64,000 bases of DNA from Tepidibacter sp. (GTDB lineage: Bacteria > Bacillota > Clostridia > Peptostreptococcales > Peptostreptococcaceae). The stretch is from NCBI RefSeq assembly GCF_025210165.1, contig NZ_JAOASI010000013.1, positions 21,082-85,081 of the forward strand, given 5' to 3'. The notes below the pieces were generated by a model that was given only the letters and a program-made list of their open reading frames with translations, had not been told where the DNA came from and searched no databases. Positions 45,441-54,119 of the stretch are shown here, piece by piece (positions within the stretch are counted from its first letter, which is position 1; every line of letters starts with the position of its first letter). A program made the position numbers and the translations under genes.

Positions 45441-46523
45441 TTATACCTTCTCTTCTACTCTCTTTTTAAATACCTTATTCACATAATTACTTGTAGTAGC
45501 TGCCATTAGTGCTCCGTATTCAAGATTAAATTCTATAGTATCTCCTACCTTATACTCTTTTTCACTATCTGTAACATCAACTATTAAATGATCTGAGCTT
45601 GCTCCTAGTATTTCTTGCTTTGAATCAACCGTACTCATTCCATCTACATTAGTATCCTGCTTTCCTATTCCCAGTATTGCTCTTTTTCTGATTCCCTTAT
45701 CTTCATAATATGGTTTATTCCCAAATGCGTCTACTCCTATCTCTCCAATTGGAATAGATGGTTTTTCTTTAAGCTCCACAATTTCACATACTAGCTTAAA
45801 TGCATCTTGGTAAGCTCCTTTTATATCTTGAGAATATGCTGTCTCCCTACCTAGAGCTATAGCTTCCCCAAGTCTTAAATTAGTAACTCTTTTAGGCATA
45901 TCATTTTTATCTAATAAGTGTAATGAACTTGAATTCCCTCCTGATATGAAAGACAACCTGATATCAAATTTTTCTTCTATTTTTTCTCCTAGTTCGCATA
46001 ATTTTCCTAAGTTTTCCTTTGAAGGTATTACAGCACCATAACAAGTTAAATTAGTTCCCACTCCAATAAACTCTATATTTTTAAGCTTTAAAATTTCGTC
46101 TACAACCTCAAATAATTCCTCTTCTTTAAAATACCCCTCTCTTAAATCCCCAAGATCTACCATCAAAGCTATTTTGTGCTTTTTGTTTAATCTTTCACAA
46201 GTTTCATCTATCTTTTGTATAACTTCAAGTTCAGAGTTAAGACTTATATCAGAATACTTTACTACATCTTCAATTTCTGTAAGCATAGGTATTCTTATAA
46301 GTATTTTTTCAAGATTTATATTATCAAGCTTCTTCAAATTTTTTATTCTTGAATCAGCTATATACTTAACTCCACTGTCTTTTAAGTAATCTACAATTTC
46401 AGGAAAAGCACAATACACTTTTGTAACTACAGCCGCTTCTATATTATGTTCACTACATTTTTTACTAAGTAAGCTTGCATTATGCTTTAATTTGTAAAGG
46501 TCTATCTCTATTCTCGGATACAA
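45441..46523 (-). CDS. orr: Ornithine racemase
   Basis: About 360 aa alanine-racemase-fold PLP enzyme: YPRIEIDLYKLKHNASLL at the start, PLP lysine in AAVVTKVYCA, FISGGNSSSLHLL, and the tail YNLEYGAL-type segment of the family. It converts L-ornithine to D-ornithine, the substrate of the adjacent aminomutase genes. TTG at 46523 (behind GGAGGG) is preferred over an ATG that overlaps the ribosome site. Last gene of the cluster. Confidence 0.9.
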   Translation of the reverse strand: MYPRIEIDLYKLKHNASLLSKKCSEHNIEAAVVTKVYCAFPEIVDYLKDSGVKYIADSRIKNLKKLDNINLEKILIRIPMLTEIEDVVKYSDISLNSELEVIQKIDETCERLNKKHKIALMVDLGDLREGYFKEEELFEVVDEILKLKNIEFIGVGTNLTCYGAVIPSKENLGKLCELGEKIEEKFDIRLSFISGGNSSSLHLLDKNDMPKRVTNLRLGEAIALGRETAYSQDIKGAYQDAFKLVCEIVELKEKPSIPIGEIGVDAFGNKPYYEDKGIRKRAILGIGKQDTNVDGMSTVDSKQEILGASSDHLIVDVTDSEKEYKVGDTIEFNLEYGALMAATTSNYVNKVFKKRVEEKV

Positions 46524-46536
46524 TACCATCCCTCCT

Positions 46537-46706
46537 ATATACCTAAGGCATATTCAAAAAATAAACTAGTCATCTTACTCGTCCTTTTGATTCTTTTCGT
46601 CGTTACTCAATCACTTACATACAGTGAGTATGCTCGTGATTGAGTGCCTAGAAAATAATCAAAATTACTTCGTAACCTGACCTATTTATTTTTTTCATAT
46701 ACCTAA
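46537..46706. repeat. 150-bp foldback element with flanking 10-bp direct repeats
   Basis: Arms AAAAAATAAACTAGTCA (46554 region) and TGACCTATTTATTTTTT, continuing through TTTTGATT/AATCAAAA and ACTCAATCAC/GTGATTGAGT to an apical loop with ATACAGTGAGTAT. ATATACCTAA stands at 46537-46546 and again at 46697-46706, the second copy lying across the mutL-like stop codon. Possibly a target duplication of a MITE-like insertion. Confidence 0.6.
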
Positions 46707-48053
46707 ACTCTTTTTCATAAGAAGTAAAGCTGATTTAGGATGTCTCTTTGACAAAACTCCTAATGATGCCATAATATAGTCATTATCAACAAGTATCTCA
46801 GCTTCTTCCGATGGAAACAACTTCGTCTTTGTTATATTTGATTTTGCTATTGACTTCATTATGTCAATTCTTAAAGGTAGTCTAGTCAAAGCTCCACCTG
46901 TTCCTACTATATACTTAACCTCTGTTAAATCTTTTCCTTCAGCTATAGATGTCCTGCCTCCTGCACCATATAAATCTCTAATTATACCAGCATGTCTATC
47001 ACATGCTCTTAATGTTGCTTCTTGGGCTAATCTTTCAACAAACTTTATTTGCTCTTTAGTTTTTGGTATAGGAACATGATTATCTATCAATCCCTGTACA
47101 TCTATTCCCAATTCTTTAGATAATTTATAATTACCTATTAATTCAACTATATTTTTCATATTTATATATACTCCCAAATCACCCTCTACAGTTCTTTTTG
47201 CCAAAGGCTCTGGACTTAGAAGTATTCTACTTATCTTGTCACTTCCATCTGTAACAGAATGTAAATCCGTTGTTGCTCCTCCTACATCAAACACTATTAA
47301 ATCTCCTATTTCTTCGTAAAGCAGTTTTGCACTCTCCATTACAGAACCAGGAGTTGGTATAATAGGTCCATTTACAATTTCTCTAACATGCTCCATTCCA
47401 GGTGCATGTGTTATATGATCCTCAAAAGCATCCTGTATTACTTTTCTTGTTGGCTCTACATTTAATAAATCTATCTTAGGATATACATTATCAACTATAT
47501 ATAGTTTTGATTTCATATCTTCAAATATTAGCTTAATCTCTTCTTGATTTTCTATGTTTCCTGCATAAATAATAGGTATATTAAGATTCATATTTGCTAT
47601 AAGTTCTGCATTATAAATTGCTGTATCTCTTTCTCCAAAATCTACACCGCCAGCTATTAATATAATATTTGGCTTAGATTCTTTTATCTTTTTTAAATCA
47701 GTTCTTCTAAGTCTTCCAGATGTAACATTATGTACAATAGCCCCTGCTCCAAGAGCTGCTTCCTTTGCAGCCTTTGCAGTCATATCATAAACTAAACCAT
47801 GAACAGTCATTTTAAGTCCACCCGCTGCACTAGATGTAGCAAGCATCTCTTCGTATTCAACCTTGTCTTCACCTAAGCTTTTAGCCAGACTATCTATTGC
47901 TCCATTTAATCCAATCCTTACATCACCCTCAAGAACAGAAGTAGGTGCTTGACCCTGTCCTATGAATTTAGGATTATCTGTGTTTATACCATTAAATGCA
48001 TTTACAACAGTAGTCGTACTACCTATTTCGGCTACTAAAACATCTATTTTCAC
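46695..48053 (-). CDS. MutL/GlmL-like ASKHA protein of the ornithine cluster
   Basis: 452 aa. ATPase-fold features of the MutL/GlmL family: VLVAEIGSTTTVVNAF, FDVGGATTDLHSV and VGTGGALTRLP. Such proteins accompany B12-dependent carbon-skeleton or amino mutases and are thought to reactivate or chaperone them. It lies downstream of oraSE in the same orientation, so the partner should be D-ornithine 4,5-aminomutase. Foldback elements lie on both sides of it. Confidence 0.85.
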   Translation of the reverse strand: MKIDVLVAEIGSTTTVVNAFNGINTDNPKFIGQGQAPTSVLEGDVRIGLNGAIDSLAKSLGEDKVEYEEMLATSSAAGGLKMTVHGLVYDMTAKAAKEAALGAGAIVHNVTSGRLRRTDLKKIKESKPNIILIAGGVDFGERDTAIYNAELIANMNLNIPIIYAGNIENQEEIKLIFEDMKSKLYIVDNVYPKIDLLNVEPTRKVIQDAFEDHITHAPGMEHVREIVNGPIIPTPGSVMESAKLLYEEIGDLIVFDVGGATTDLHSVTDGSDKISRILLSPEPLAKRTVEGDLGVYINMKNIVELIGNYKLSKELGIDVQGLIDNHVPIPKTKEQIKFVERLAQEATLRACDRHAGIIRDLYGAGGRTSIAEGKDLTEVKYIVGTGGALTRLPLRIDIMKSIAKSNITKTKLFPSEEAEILVDNDYIMASLGVLSKRHPKSALLLMKKSLGI

Positions 48054-48183
48054 TATTTTTCCCTCCTCTCATCCAATAAATTTACATTAGACTATCTTTT
48101 AAACTTTTTTAGGTTTTATTATTTTCTCTAATTATTTATCAAAATATCTTTTAAAGTTGTATAAAGGTAGATTTTCAATATTT

Positions 48184-48382
48184 AAAATTAAGCTTATTTA
48201 AATGTTAGCGATTGTTTTAAATATTTCTTATAAAACTTGTATTACATCGTTTGAATATCCGTTAAAAAAGTTCGTTGTCTGACCAGCGGGAGTTCAGAAC
48301 TTTTAGGATATTCAATAAGATGTAATACTTAGTTTTATTGAACATATTTAATACATGAGCGTTATTTAAATAAGCTTTATTT
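48184..48382. repeat. Foldback element family 1, copy 2 (199 bp)
   Basis: Outer arms AAATTAAGCTTATTTAAAT and ATTTAAATAAGCTTTATTT; inner arms GTATTACATC/GATGTAATAC, GAATATCC/GGATATTC, AAAAGTTC/GAACTTTT; apical loop with GTCTGACCAGCGGGAGTTC. Same plan as copy 1 at 27042 but with different arm sequence. It fills most of the 361-bp gap between the oraE and mutL-like genes. Confidence 0.8.
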
Positions 48383-48414
48383 CCAACCTAACTTATATAA
48401 TATTTAAAAATATT

Positions 48415-50628
48415 TTAAGCCTCACCTAATTTTTCTTTTCTCTTATTCACAAGGAATGTAGCTACATGTATTCCTCTACTAGTTTTTCCAAATCCAGCAT
48501 CTATTCCTTGCTTAATAGCTATTTCTGGAGTAACTTGTGTTCCTCCACAAGCTATCATAATTTTATCTCTAACTCCTTTTTCTATTGCATATTCATGTAA
48601 TCTCTTCATATTCTTATAATGAATATCATCATGACTTATTATAGTTGATGCAAGTATTGCATCTGCGTTTAACTCTATTGCAGCATCTACAAGTTTTTCT
48701 ATTGGACAAGAAGTTCCCAAGTACTCAACTTCAATTCCCCACTTCTCTATTCCACCATGTTTAATATCTATAACTTCACGAAGACCAACTGAATGCTCAT
48801 CTTCTCCAACAGTTGCAGCAACTACCTTCATAGGTCTTTTTTCTATTTCACTCCAAAGTTCTTCATCACTCATAACTTCAGGCTCTGGTGGTATTTCAAG
48901 TTTGCTTATATCAACATCTGCATCTAATTTCCCTTTTAGTTGTACCCTTGTTCCCTCTGATGGGTGCATCATTTCAACATGTATAACCTCAGGGTCAGAA
49001 AGATTCATTTTCTTAGCAAATTCAACAGCTGCAAATTCAGCTATTCTACTACTAGTTGGAAGGAATAATTCGACTTGAACTGTTCCATCAGCAAGCCATT
49101 CAACTTCAGGTTTAACAAAGTTTGAATTTCTATACTTTTCACTTTCGTCTAGACGGCTAAATACATTATCATTTTCATCAAGCTCATCTATATAAACTAT
49201 TTTGTCAGGATCTTCAAACGTACATCCTCCAATTAGTGAAGATGGGTTATCTACAGCATTCTCATCATATTGAGCAACATTGTTATATCCAAAGTGTGCA
49301 GTTACAGGAGCCATGTAATCTTCATCTCTTTCAAATACATATCCTGCACCTATTCCACCATTTATTTTTCTAGCTATTCCATCTCCATTTCTCTCTGGAT
49401 ACATTCCAGAGTCTACGAAGAATCCTTTTTCTACTGCTTCAAAATATCCTCCAACCTCAAGCATTTCTTCCATGTAAAGAATTGCTCTTTCTTTTAATTC
49501 TCTAACTTTATCTCCTAAGTATCCATCTTTTTTAAGTTCAACCATTTCAAGTAATCCATCAAGACCTACTAGAGTTTGCTTAGCTGTATCACAGGCTTCT
49601 ATGTTGTACATATGCCACGGCACATTTCTTCCCTCATCAGGAGTTATAGTAGATTGAATATCTGCTCTAGTAAGCTTAGATATCATCATATTCATAACAT
49701 GAGTTACAGTAGCCTCTCTTGAAGAAGATGTAACGTACTTAGTATTTTGTTGAGCTCTCATTCTATATTCATCAAATAAATCTCTTAGAGCAACAGCATA
49801 AGGTAAATCATACTTAACACACGGAACTGGAGCTGCTGATGGAGGTACAGTTGATAAGCATATATCTTCTTTTTTCATACCTACTTTATGTGAGAATATA
49901 GAGTTTATGGCATGCTGTACCATAAGCTCTGGCATAACCTTCCAAGCATCTCTTGCAGTTGCATTTGCATTATGAGCACCATCTATTTGAGCTATATCTG
50001 CCCAAACCATAATCTTCTTAGATTCAGCAGCATCGATATAAGACCTTATCATATTTATATTTCTATACAATACGTTGTACTGTGGATCTTGATGTGCTCC
50101 GTTAACTCCCTCTTCGGCAAACATTACAGCTATATCAGGACCTGCTACTCCTGATACATAAGAGTGGTAATTTATTGGTCTTCCTACTTCTTCTTCTATT
50201 AAATCAACAGCTTTTCTTTGACCTCTAACTTGCTTTCTTGTAACAGGAATTCCTCCTATACCTTGAGGTGATCCTTCTATTAATCCATCATAATGAGATT
50301 GACCAGCAGTTCTAATAACCATTAAATGGTCTGCACCATGCCATGCAGCCATTCTCATTCTTCTTATATCATCCTCAAATCTACCAGAAGCAATTTCTGT
50401 AGTTATAACTTCCTTAGGTTGAGGATCTAAATTTTCAAAATATCTAACAGCAGCGGGTATTCCTATTGAATTTTTAAGCGCAGGTGAACAATCAGAGTAC
50501 TTATGTCCTCCCATTTCTATTTCTTTATTTTCTCTCCAAGTCCAACCTCTTCTTTTAGGTCTATAGTTTTCCAAATCCTCTAATATATTTCTTATATCTA
50601 ATTTTTCATTAACATCTAATTTTTTCAT
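48415..50628 (-). CDS. oraE: D-ornithine 4,5-aminomutase, large (catalytic) subunit
   Basis: 737 aa. The C-terminal cobalamin-binding domain has the base-off motif DEHSVGL (DxHxxG), EYLGTSCP and ACGGTQVTPE; the N-terminal PLP-binding TIM-barrel part includes GGIPVTRKQVRGQRK and HGADHLMVIRTAGQSHYDG. With OraS it converts D-ornithine to 2,4-diaminopentanoate by a PLP and adenosylcobalamin radical mechanism. Ribosome site GGGGG. Cotranscribed with oraS (35 bp gap). Confidence 0.96.
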   Translation of the reverse strand: MKKLDVNEKLDIRNILEDLENYRPKRRGWTWRENKEIEMGGHKYSDCSPALKNSIGIPAAVRYFENLDPQPKEVITTEIASGRFEDDIRRMRMAAWHGADHLMVIRTAGQSHYDGLIEGSPQGIGGIPVTRKQVRGQRKAVDLIEEEVGRPINYHSYVSGVAGPDIAVMFAEEGVNGAHQDPQYNVLYRNINMIRSYIDAAESKKIMVWADIAQIDGAHNANATARDAWKVMPELMVQHAINSIFSHKVGMKKEDICLSTVPPSAAPVPCVKYDLPYAVALRDLFDEYRMRAQQNTKYVTSSSREATVTHVMNMMISKLTRADIQSTITPDEGRNVPWHMYNIEACDTAKQTLVGLDGLLEMVELKKDGYLGDKVRELKERAILYMEEMLEVGGYFEAVEKGFFVDSGMYPERNGDGIARKINGGIGAGYVFERDEDYMAPVTAHFGYNNVAQYDENAVDNPSSLIGGCTFEDPDKIVYIDELDENDNVFSRLDESEKYRNSNFVKPEVEWLADGTVQVELFLPTSSRIAEFAAVEFAKKMNLSDPEVIHVEMMHPSEGTRVQLKGKLDADVDISKLEIPPEPEVMSDEELWSEIEKRPMKVVAATVGEDEHSVGLREVIDIKHGGIEKWGIEVEYLGTSCPIEKLVDAAIELNADAILASTIISHDDIHYKNMKRLHEYAIEKGVRDKIMIACGGTQVTPEIAIKQGIDAGFGKTSRGIHVATFLVNKRKEKLGEA

Positions 50629-50663
50629 ATTTTTCTTTCCCCCTTTAATATCTATAAAGCAGC

Positions 50664-51029
50664 TTAACCCTTGTCTTTCCCAAATACTTCAAGAGCATAA
50701 TCCCAATACTTACCCTCTATCATACTAAGACCTGCTTCTCTAATGGATAAGTTTTTGTCTTTAGCCACTCTATAAACTATATGTCCAACCCCTTTTCTCA
50801 TAAGATTTCTATCCATAGCTCCATCAACTAAAGGCTTAGCTTCAAGACTCGAAAATCCCATTCTAAGAAGAACTGATCTTTCTACAGATGGAGTTGTATT
50901 CTTTTTACCAAGCTCTAGTAGTGGATCTACTATTTTCCCTGCAAGTTCCCAAAATCTATCGTATAATTCCTGATCTGACAAGTTCGCCAAATGTACTCTT
51001 CTTTCATTAAAATCATCTGCTCTTTTCAA
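50664..51029 (-). CDS. oraS: D-ornithine 4,5-aminomutase, small subunit
   Basis: 121 aa, the expected size. KRADDFNERRVHLANLSDQEL at the start, SVLLRMGFSSLEAKPLVD in the middle and LRKGVGH-like MRKGVGHIVYRVAK are typical. It supports the assembly and stability of OraE. Lies between ortB and oraE in a tightly packed operon. Confidence 0.95.
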   Translation of the reverse strand: MKRADDFNERRVHLANLSDQELYDRFWELAGKIVDPLLELGKKNTTPSVERSVLLRMGFSSLEAKPLVDGAMDRNLMRKGVGHIVYRVAKDKNLSIREAGLSMIEGKYWDYALEVFGKDKG

Positions 51030-51047
51030 AATTTACACCCCCAAATT

Positions 51048-52472
51048 TTATTCTAAATAATTAGCACCAAGTTCTTTTAATACTTCTTTTACAAATTCTT
51101 CACTAGACTTAGTATCTTTAACTAAAAATTCTAAATCTTGCTTATTTATTTTATTTCCCTTTATTCTCTCTATACAGTTTTTAATATACGATTTCTTAAT
51201 TTTATTTAAATCAAGATCCTTCACCTTAATCTTAGATGGATGCGAAGGAAATATTATACTTTGCCCAGGAACTTCATCCTCTGGATTTCCAAATCTTATA
51301 TCTATATTATTTTCTCTTGCAAATGCAAGTTGTGGTTGAATATGCTTTCCTGCTCCTGTATATTCAGTTTCTTGAACAACAATTATGTTGTTCTCATCCA
51401 TTTCTTGAGCTATTGAGAATGCAGCTGCAAGTGATGTATTACCAGCTGGCCCTCTTTCAAGACCCTCAAGCTGAGCTAAGGCTTCTGTCATATAAAATAC
51501 CTCACCTTGATTTACAGTTACATATCTATCCATATATCTAAGTGGTCTTCCAGCAGATCTTGGAACATCTGATCTATCTGGATTAGTACAAAATGGTATT
51601 CCAAATCCAGTATGTCCTGTTGTAAATGACTTTTTATTAAATTGAGTATCAGATGCCATATGTAAACCTTTTAAATTAACACTAGCTCCTACAACCTTAG
51701 TATCAAAGGCTCCAGCTTTAATAAGCCCTCTTGCTGTACCAGTTAAATTCCCTCCACCTGCATTAGTACAAACTACAACGTCAGGATCTCTTCCCTCTTT
51801 TTCTCTAAACTGCATACTTATTTCATATCCTAAGGTTTCAACCCCTGCAATTCCAAAAGGAGTATATAAAGATGCATTAAAATATCCTGTTTCCTCTAAA
51901 AGTCTTAAAAATGTATAAAACAACTCAGGTCCTACACTTAACTGAATAACCTCTGCACCATACGCCTCACATTTTCTAGCTTTTTCTATAATCTCTGGTT
52001 GACCTTTTCCCTGACTATCATAGCACTCTTGAACTATAATACATTTAAGTCCTTGCATTGCAGCTTGTGATGCAACAGCAGCTCCATAATTACCACTAGT
52101 TGCAGCAATTACACCCTTATATCCTAGTTTTTTAGCATGATATACAGCATTTGCAGCACGTCTTGCTTTAAAGCTTCCAGATGGACTAGATGCTTCATCC
52201 TTTATAAATATTCTTGCTCCTTTTCCTTTTGGTGCGCATTTTCTAGCAAGCTTAGTTATATTCTTAAGCTCTATTAGTGGAGTATTACATATTGCTACAT
52301 CCTTTTGAATATTTTGCATTTCATTTAAAGTATAGCCTGTTTCTCTCATCATTTTCTCATAATCAAATTCAGCATTCCCTGATTCAAATAATTCATAATC
52401 TATTCCAACAGCATTTTTCATTATTTCATTTCTTCTAGACATTACGCCTAAATAACTCATATCCTTACTCAT
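51048..52472 (-). CDS. ortB: 2-amino-4-ketopentanoate thiolase, beta subunit
   Basis: 474 aa PLP-dependent enzyme of the threonine synthase/cysteine synthase fold; SSPSGSFKARRAAN carries the PLP lysine and CTNAGGGNLTGTARG the phosphate-binding loop. With OrtA it cleaves 2-amino-4-oxopentanoate with CoA to D-alanine and acetyl-CoA. ATG at 52472 follows GGAGGTG inside the end of ortA and overlaps that gene by 8 bp, so translation is coupled. Confidence 0.95.
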   Translation of the reverse strand: MSKDMSYLGVMSRRNEIMKNAVGIDYELFESGNAEFDYEKMMRETGYTLNEMQNIQKDVAICNTPLIELKNITKLARKCAPKGKGARIFIKDEASSPSGSFKARRAANAVYHAKKLGYKGVIAATSGNYGAAVASQAAMQGLKCIIVQECYDSQGKGQPEIIEKARKCEAYGAEVIQLSVGPELFYTFLRLLEETGYFNASLYTPFGIAGVETLGYEISMQFREKEGRDPDVVVCTNAGGGNLTGTARGLIKAGAFDTKVVGASVNLKGLHMASDTQFNKKSFTTGHTGFGIPFCTNPDRSDVPRSAGRPLRYMDRYVTVNQGEVFYMTEALAQLEGLERGPAGNTSLAAAFSIAQEMDENNIIVVQETEYTGAGKHIQPQLAFARENNIDIRFGNPEDEVPGQSIIFPSHPSKIKVKDLDLNKIKKSYIKNCIERIKGNKINKQDLEFLVKDTKSSEEFVKEVLKELGANYLE

Positions 52473-52773
52473 AGTCTTCACCTCCAAATAATATATCTTT
52501 TAGTTGAAGACCTATTTGTAAAAGCTCAGGAACACATTTTCCATAATCATGCTTGTAGTATGGATTTATTTCTATAAGTTTACCCTTAACTGTTCTTTTG
52601 GTTATAGTAGTTATTTCAACTTCATCATTTATAGATACATCATGCTTTAAAAATCCTTTTACCCACATTTCTAGAGGTACTTTTTTAGTGTCATCTGGAA
52701 CCTGTGGTGCTCTTTGATCTGGATTTAATATAACATTATGAATTAAAACCCAATCTCCCTTTTTAGCATTCAT
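52465..52773 (-). CDS. ortA: 2-amino-4-ketopentanoate thiolase, alpha subunit
   Basis: 102 aa. KGDWVLIHNVILNPDQRAPQVPDDTKKVPLEMWVKGFL and the C-terminal YKHDYGKCVPELLQIG match the small OrtA subunit. It begins 11 bp after ord ends and overlaps ortB. Confidence 0.93.
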   Translation of the reverse strand: MNAKKGDWVLIHNVILNPDQRAPQVPDDTKKVPLEMWVKGFLKHDVSINDEVEITTITKRTVKGKLIEINPYYKHDYGKCVPELLQIGLQLKDILFGGEDYE

Positions 52774-52784
52774 TCAGCTCACCC

Positions 52785-53858
52785 CTAACAACAACCACAG
52801 TCACATTCTTTTTTTGTTTCAATCATTTTTCTCATATCTCCCATAATAGCTCTTGGTACAGGTATATCAAGCATAGTTTTAAGTCCAGGTCTTGCATTTA
52901 TAACATGAGGTATACTGTTAACGCACATAGCTATAGTTCCTATTCCTCCTGGTATTTCTGGTTTTATTTGAAGAGATATATCTGGTACTCCCTTGATTTG
53001 TACATAATCTCCTGTATCAACACCTTCAAGATGAGGTAGTATTTGTTGTGGATGCTCCATTTCAACCTTTATATCTCCATCTACATACCCATAACCACAT
53101 TGCTTACAACCAGCTACATTTCCAGCTTCAACTTCTGCATACTTACTTTGTCTATATACATTAGATACTATTGATTGTCTTGTTTGATCTACCTTTTCTA
53201 AATCCCATCCGATTCCATCTGTAATCATCTTTATAGATTCTGGGAATCCAACATGTCCTGCTATTGATCCATCCTTAACTCCTTTTTCAAAATCTTCAGG
53301 AGTAACTCCAACACCTTGCTCTACCATAACAGCATGACCAAATGGAGATAAATCATTTACTCTTGATGCTTTTATATAATCTACACTTTCACAAGTTCCT
53401 GTAAGTGCAAGTATTAATAAATCAAGTACAAATCCTGGATTTATTCCAGTTCCAAGTACAGATACATGATTTTCTTTAGCTATTTTATCTATTTTTTTAG
53501 CAAGCTCTGGCTCTTGTGCATCTGGATAAGCCATCTCCTCTGCAGTAGATATTACGTTCATTTTTCTTTCTATTACGAATTTTATCTTATCAAAAGCTCC
53601 CTTAGTAAATGAATCAGTTGCAAGTAAAACTACATCTGCACATTTTTCTGTAAAAGCTTCTTCTTCATTAGATTTAATTATTATCTCTTTTTTATCTTTC
53701 CTATCAACACCTAAAACCTCATATACATCTTTTCCAATTCTATCTTCGTGTTTATCACAAACAGCTACTATTTCTACTCCTTCTTTTTTTAATAGCATAC
53801 TAGCCATTCCACTTCCCATTGCTCCAAATCCCCAAATACCAACTCTAATATTTTCCAT
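52785..53858 (-). CDS. ord: 2,4-diaminopentanoate dehydrogenase
   Basis: 357 aa. Dinucleotide fold VGIWGFGAMGSGMASMLLKK; conserved middle GTGINPGFVLDLLILAL and SPFGHAVMVEQGVGVTPEDFE; a cysteine-rich end CDCGCC. It oxidatively deaminates 2,4-diaminopentanoate to 2-amino-4-oxopentanoate with NAD(P)+. First gene of the ornithine operon, behind GGGGGA and 65 bp downstream of a sigma-54 promoter. Confidence 0.96.
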   Translation of the reverse strand: MENIRVGIWGFGAMGSGMASMLLKKEGVEIVAVCDKHEDRIGKDVYEVLGVDRKDKKEIIIKSNEEEAFTEKCADVVLLATDSFTKGAFDKIKFVIERKMNVISTAEEMAYPDAQEPELAKKIDKIAKENHVSVLGTGINPGFVLDLLILALTGTCESVDYIKASRVNDLSPFGHAVMVEQGVGVTPEDFEKGVKDGSIAGHVGFPESIKMITDGIGWDLEKVDQTRQSIVSNVYRQSKYAEVEAGNVAGCKQCGYGYVDGDIKVEMEHPQQILPHLEGVDTGDYVQIKGVPDISLQIKPEIPGGIGTIAMCVNSIPHVINARPGLKTMLDIPVPRAIMGDMRKMIETKKECDCGCC

Positions 53859-53922
53859 TATATTTTCCCCCTTAAATTTTCATATGTTCTAATTTCTTGC
53901 ACTAATATATACAGCTATATAC

Positions 53923-53938
53923 AGCAACAAATGTGCCA
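53923..53938 (-). promoter_or_regulatory. Sigma-54 promoter of the ornithine operon
   Basis: On the minus strand TGGCAC-ATTTG-TTGCT, a near-consensus -24/-12 pair with the invariant GG and GC at the correct 10-base separation, 65 bp upstream of the ord start. The gene just upstream encodes a sigma-54-dependent activator. Confidence 0.9.
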
Positions 53939-54072
53939 CTTTGTTTTAATTTTCAGAAAATTCAATTTTAACTTAGATATACATCAGTTTTTTCATAACT
54001 TTCAGAATAATAGTTCTTTTTTTAACAATATATAAAGTTTAATTTTTATATATAAAATAGATTTTCTATTAT

Positions 54073-54118
54073 AAAAAAAGCAAATATATTTGCATTAAAG
54101 TGCAAATATATTTGCTTT
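54073..54118 (-). terminator. Terminator of the sigma-54 activator gene
   Basis: Perfect 18-bp arms AAAGCAAATATATTTGCA and complement with a 6-nt loop, followed by T7 on the minus strand, 2 bp after the stop. Confidence 0.85.
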
Positions 54119-54119
54119 A

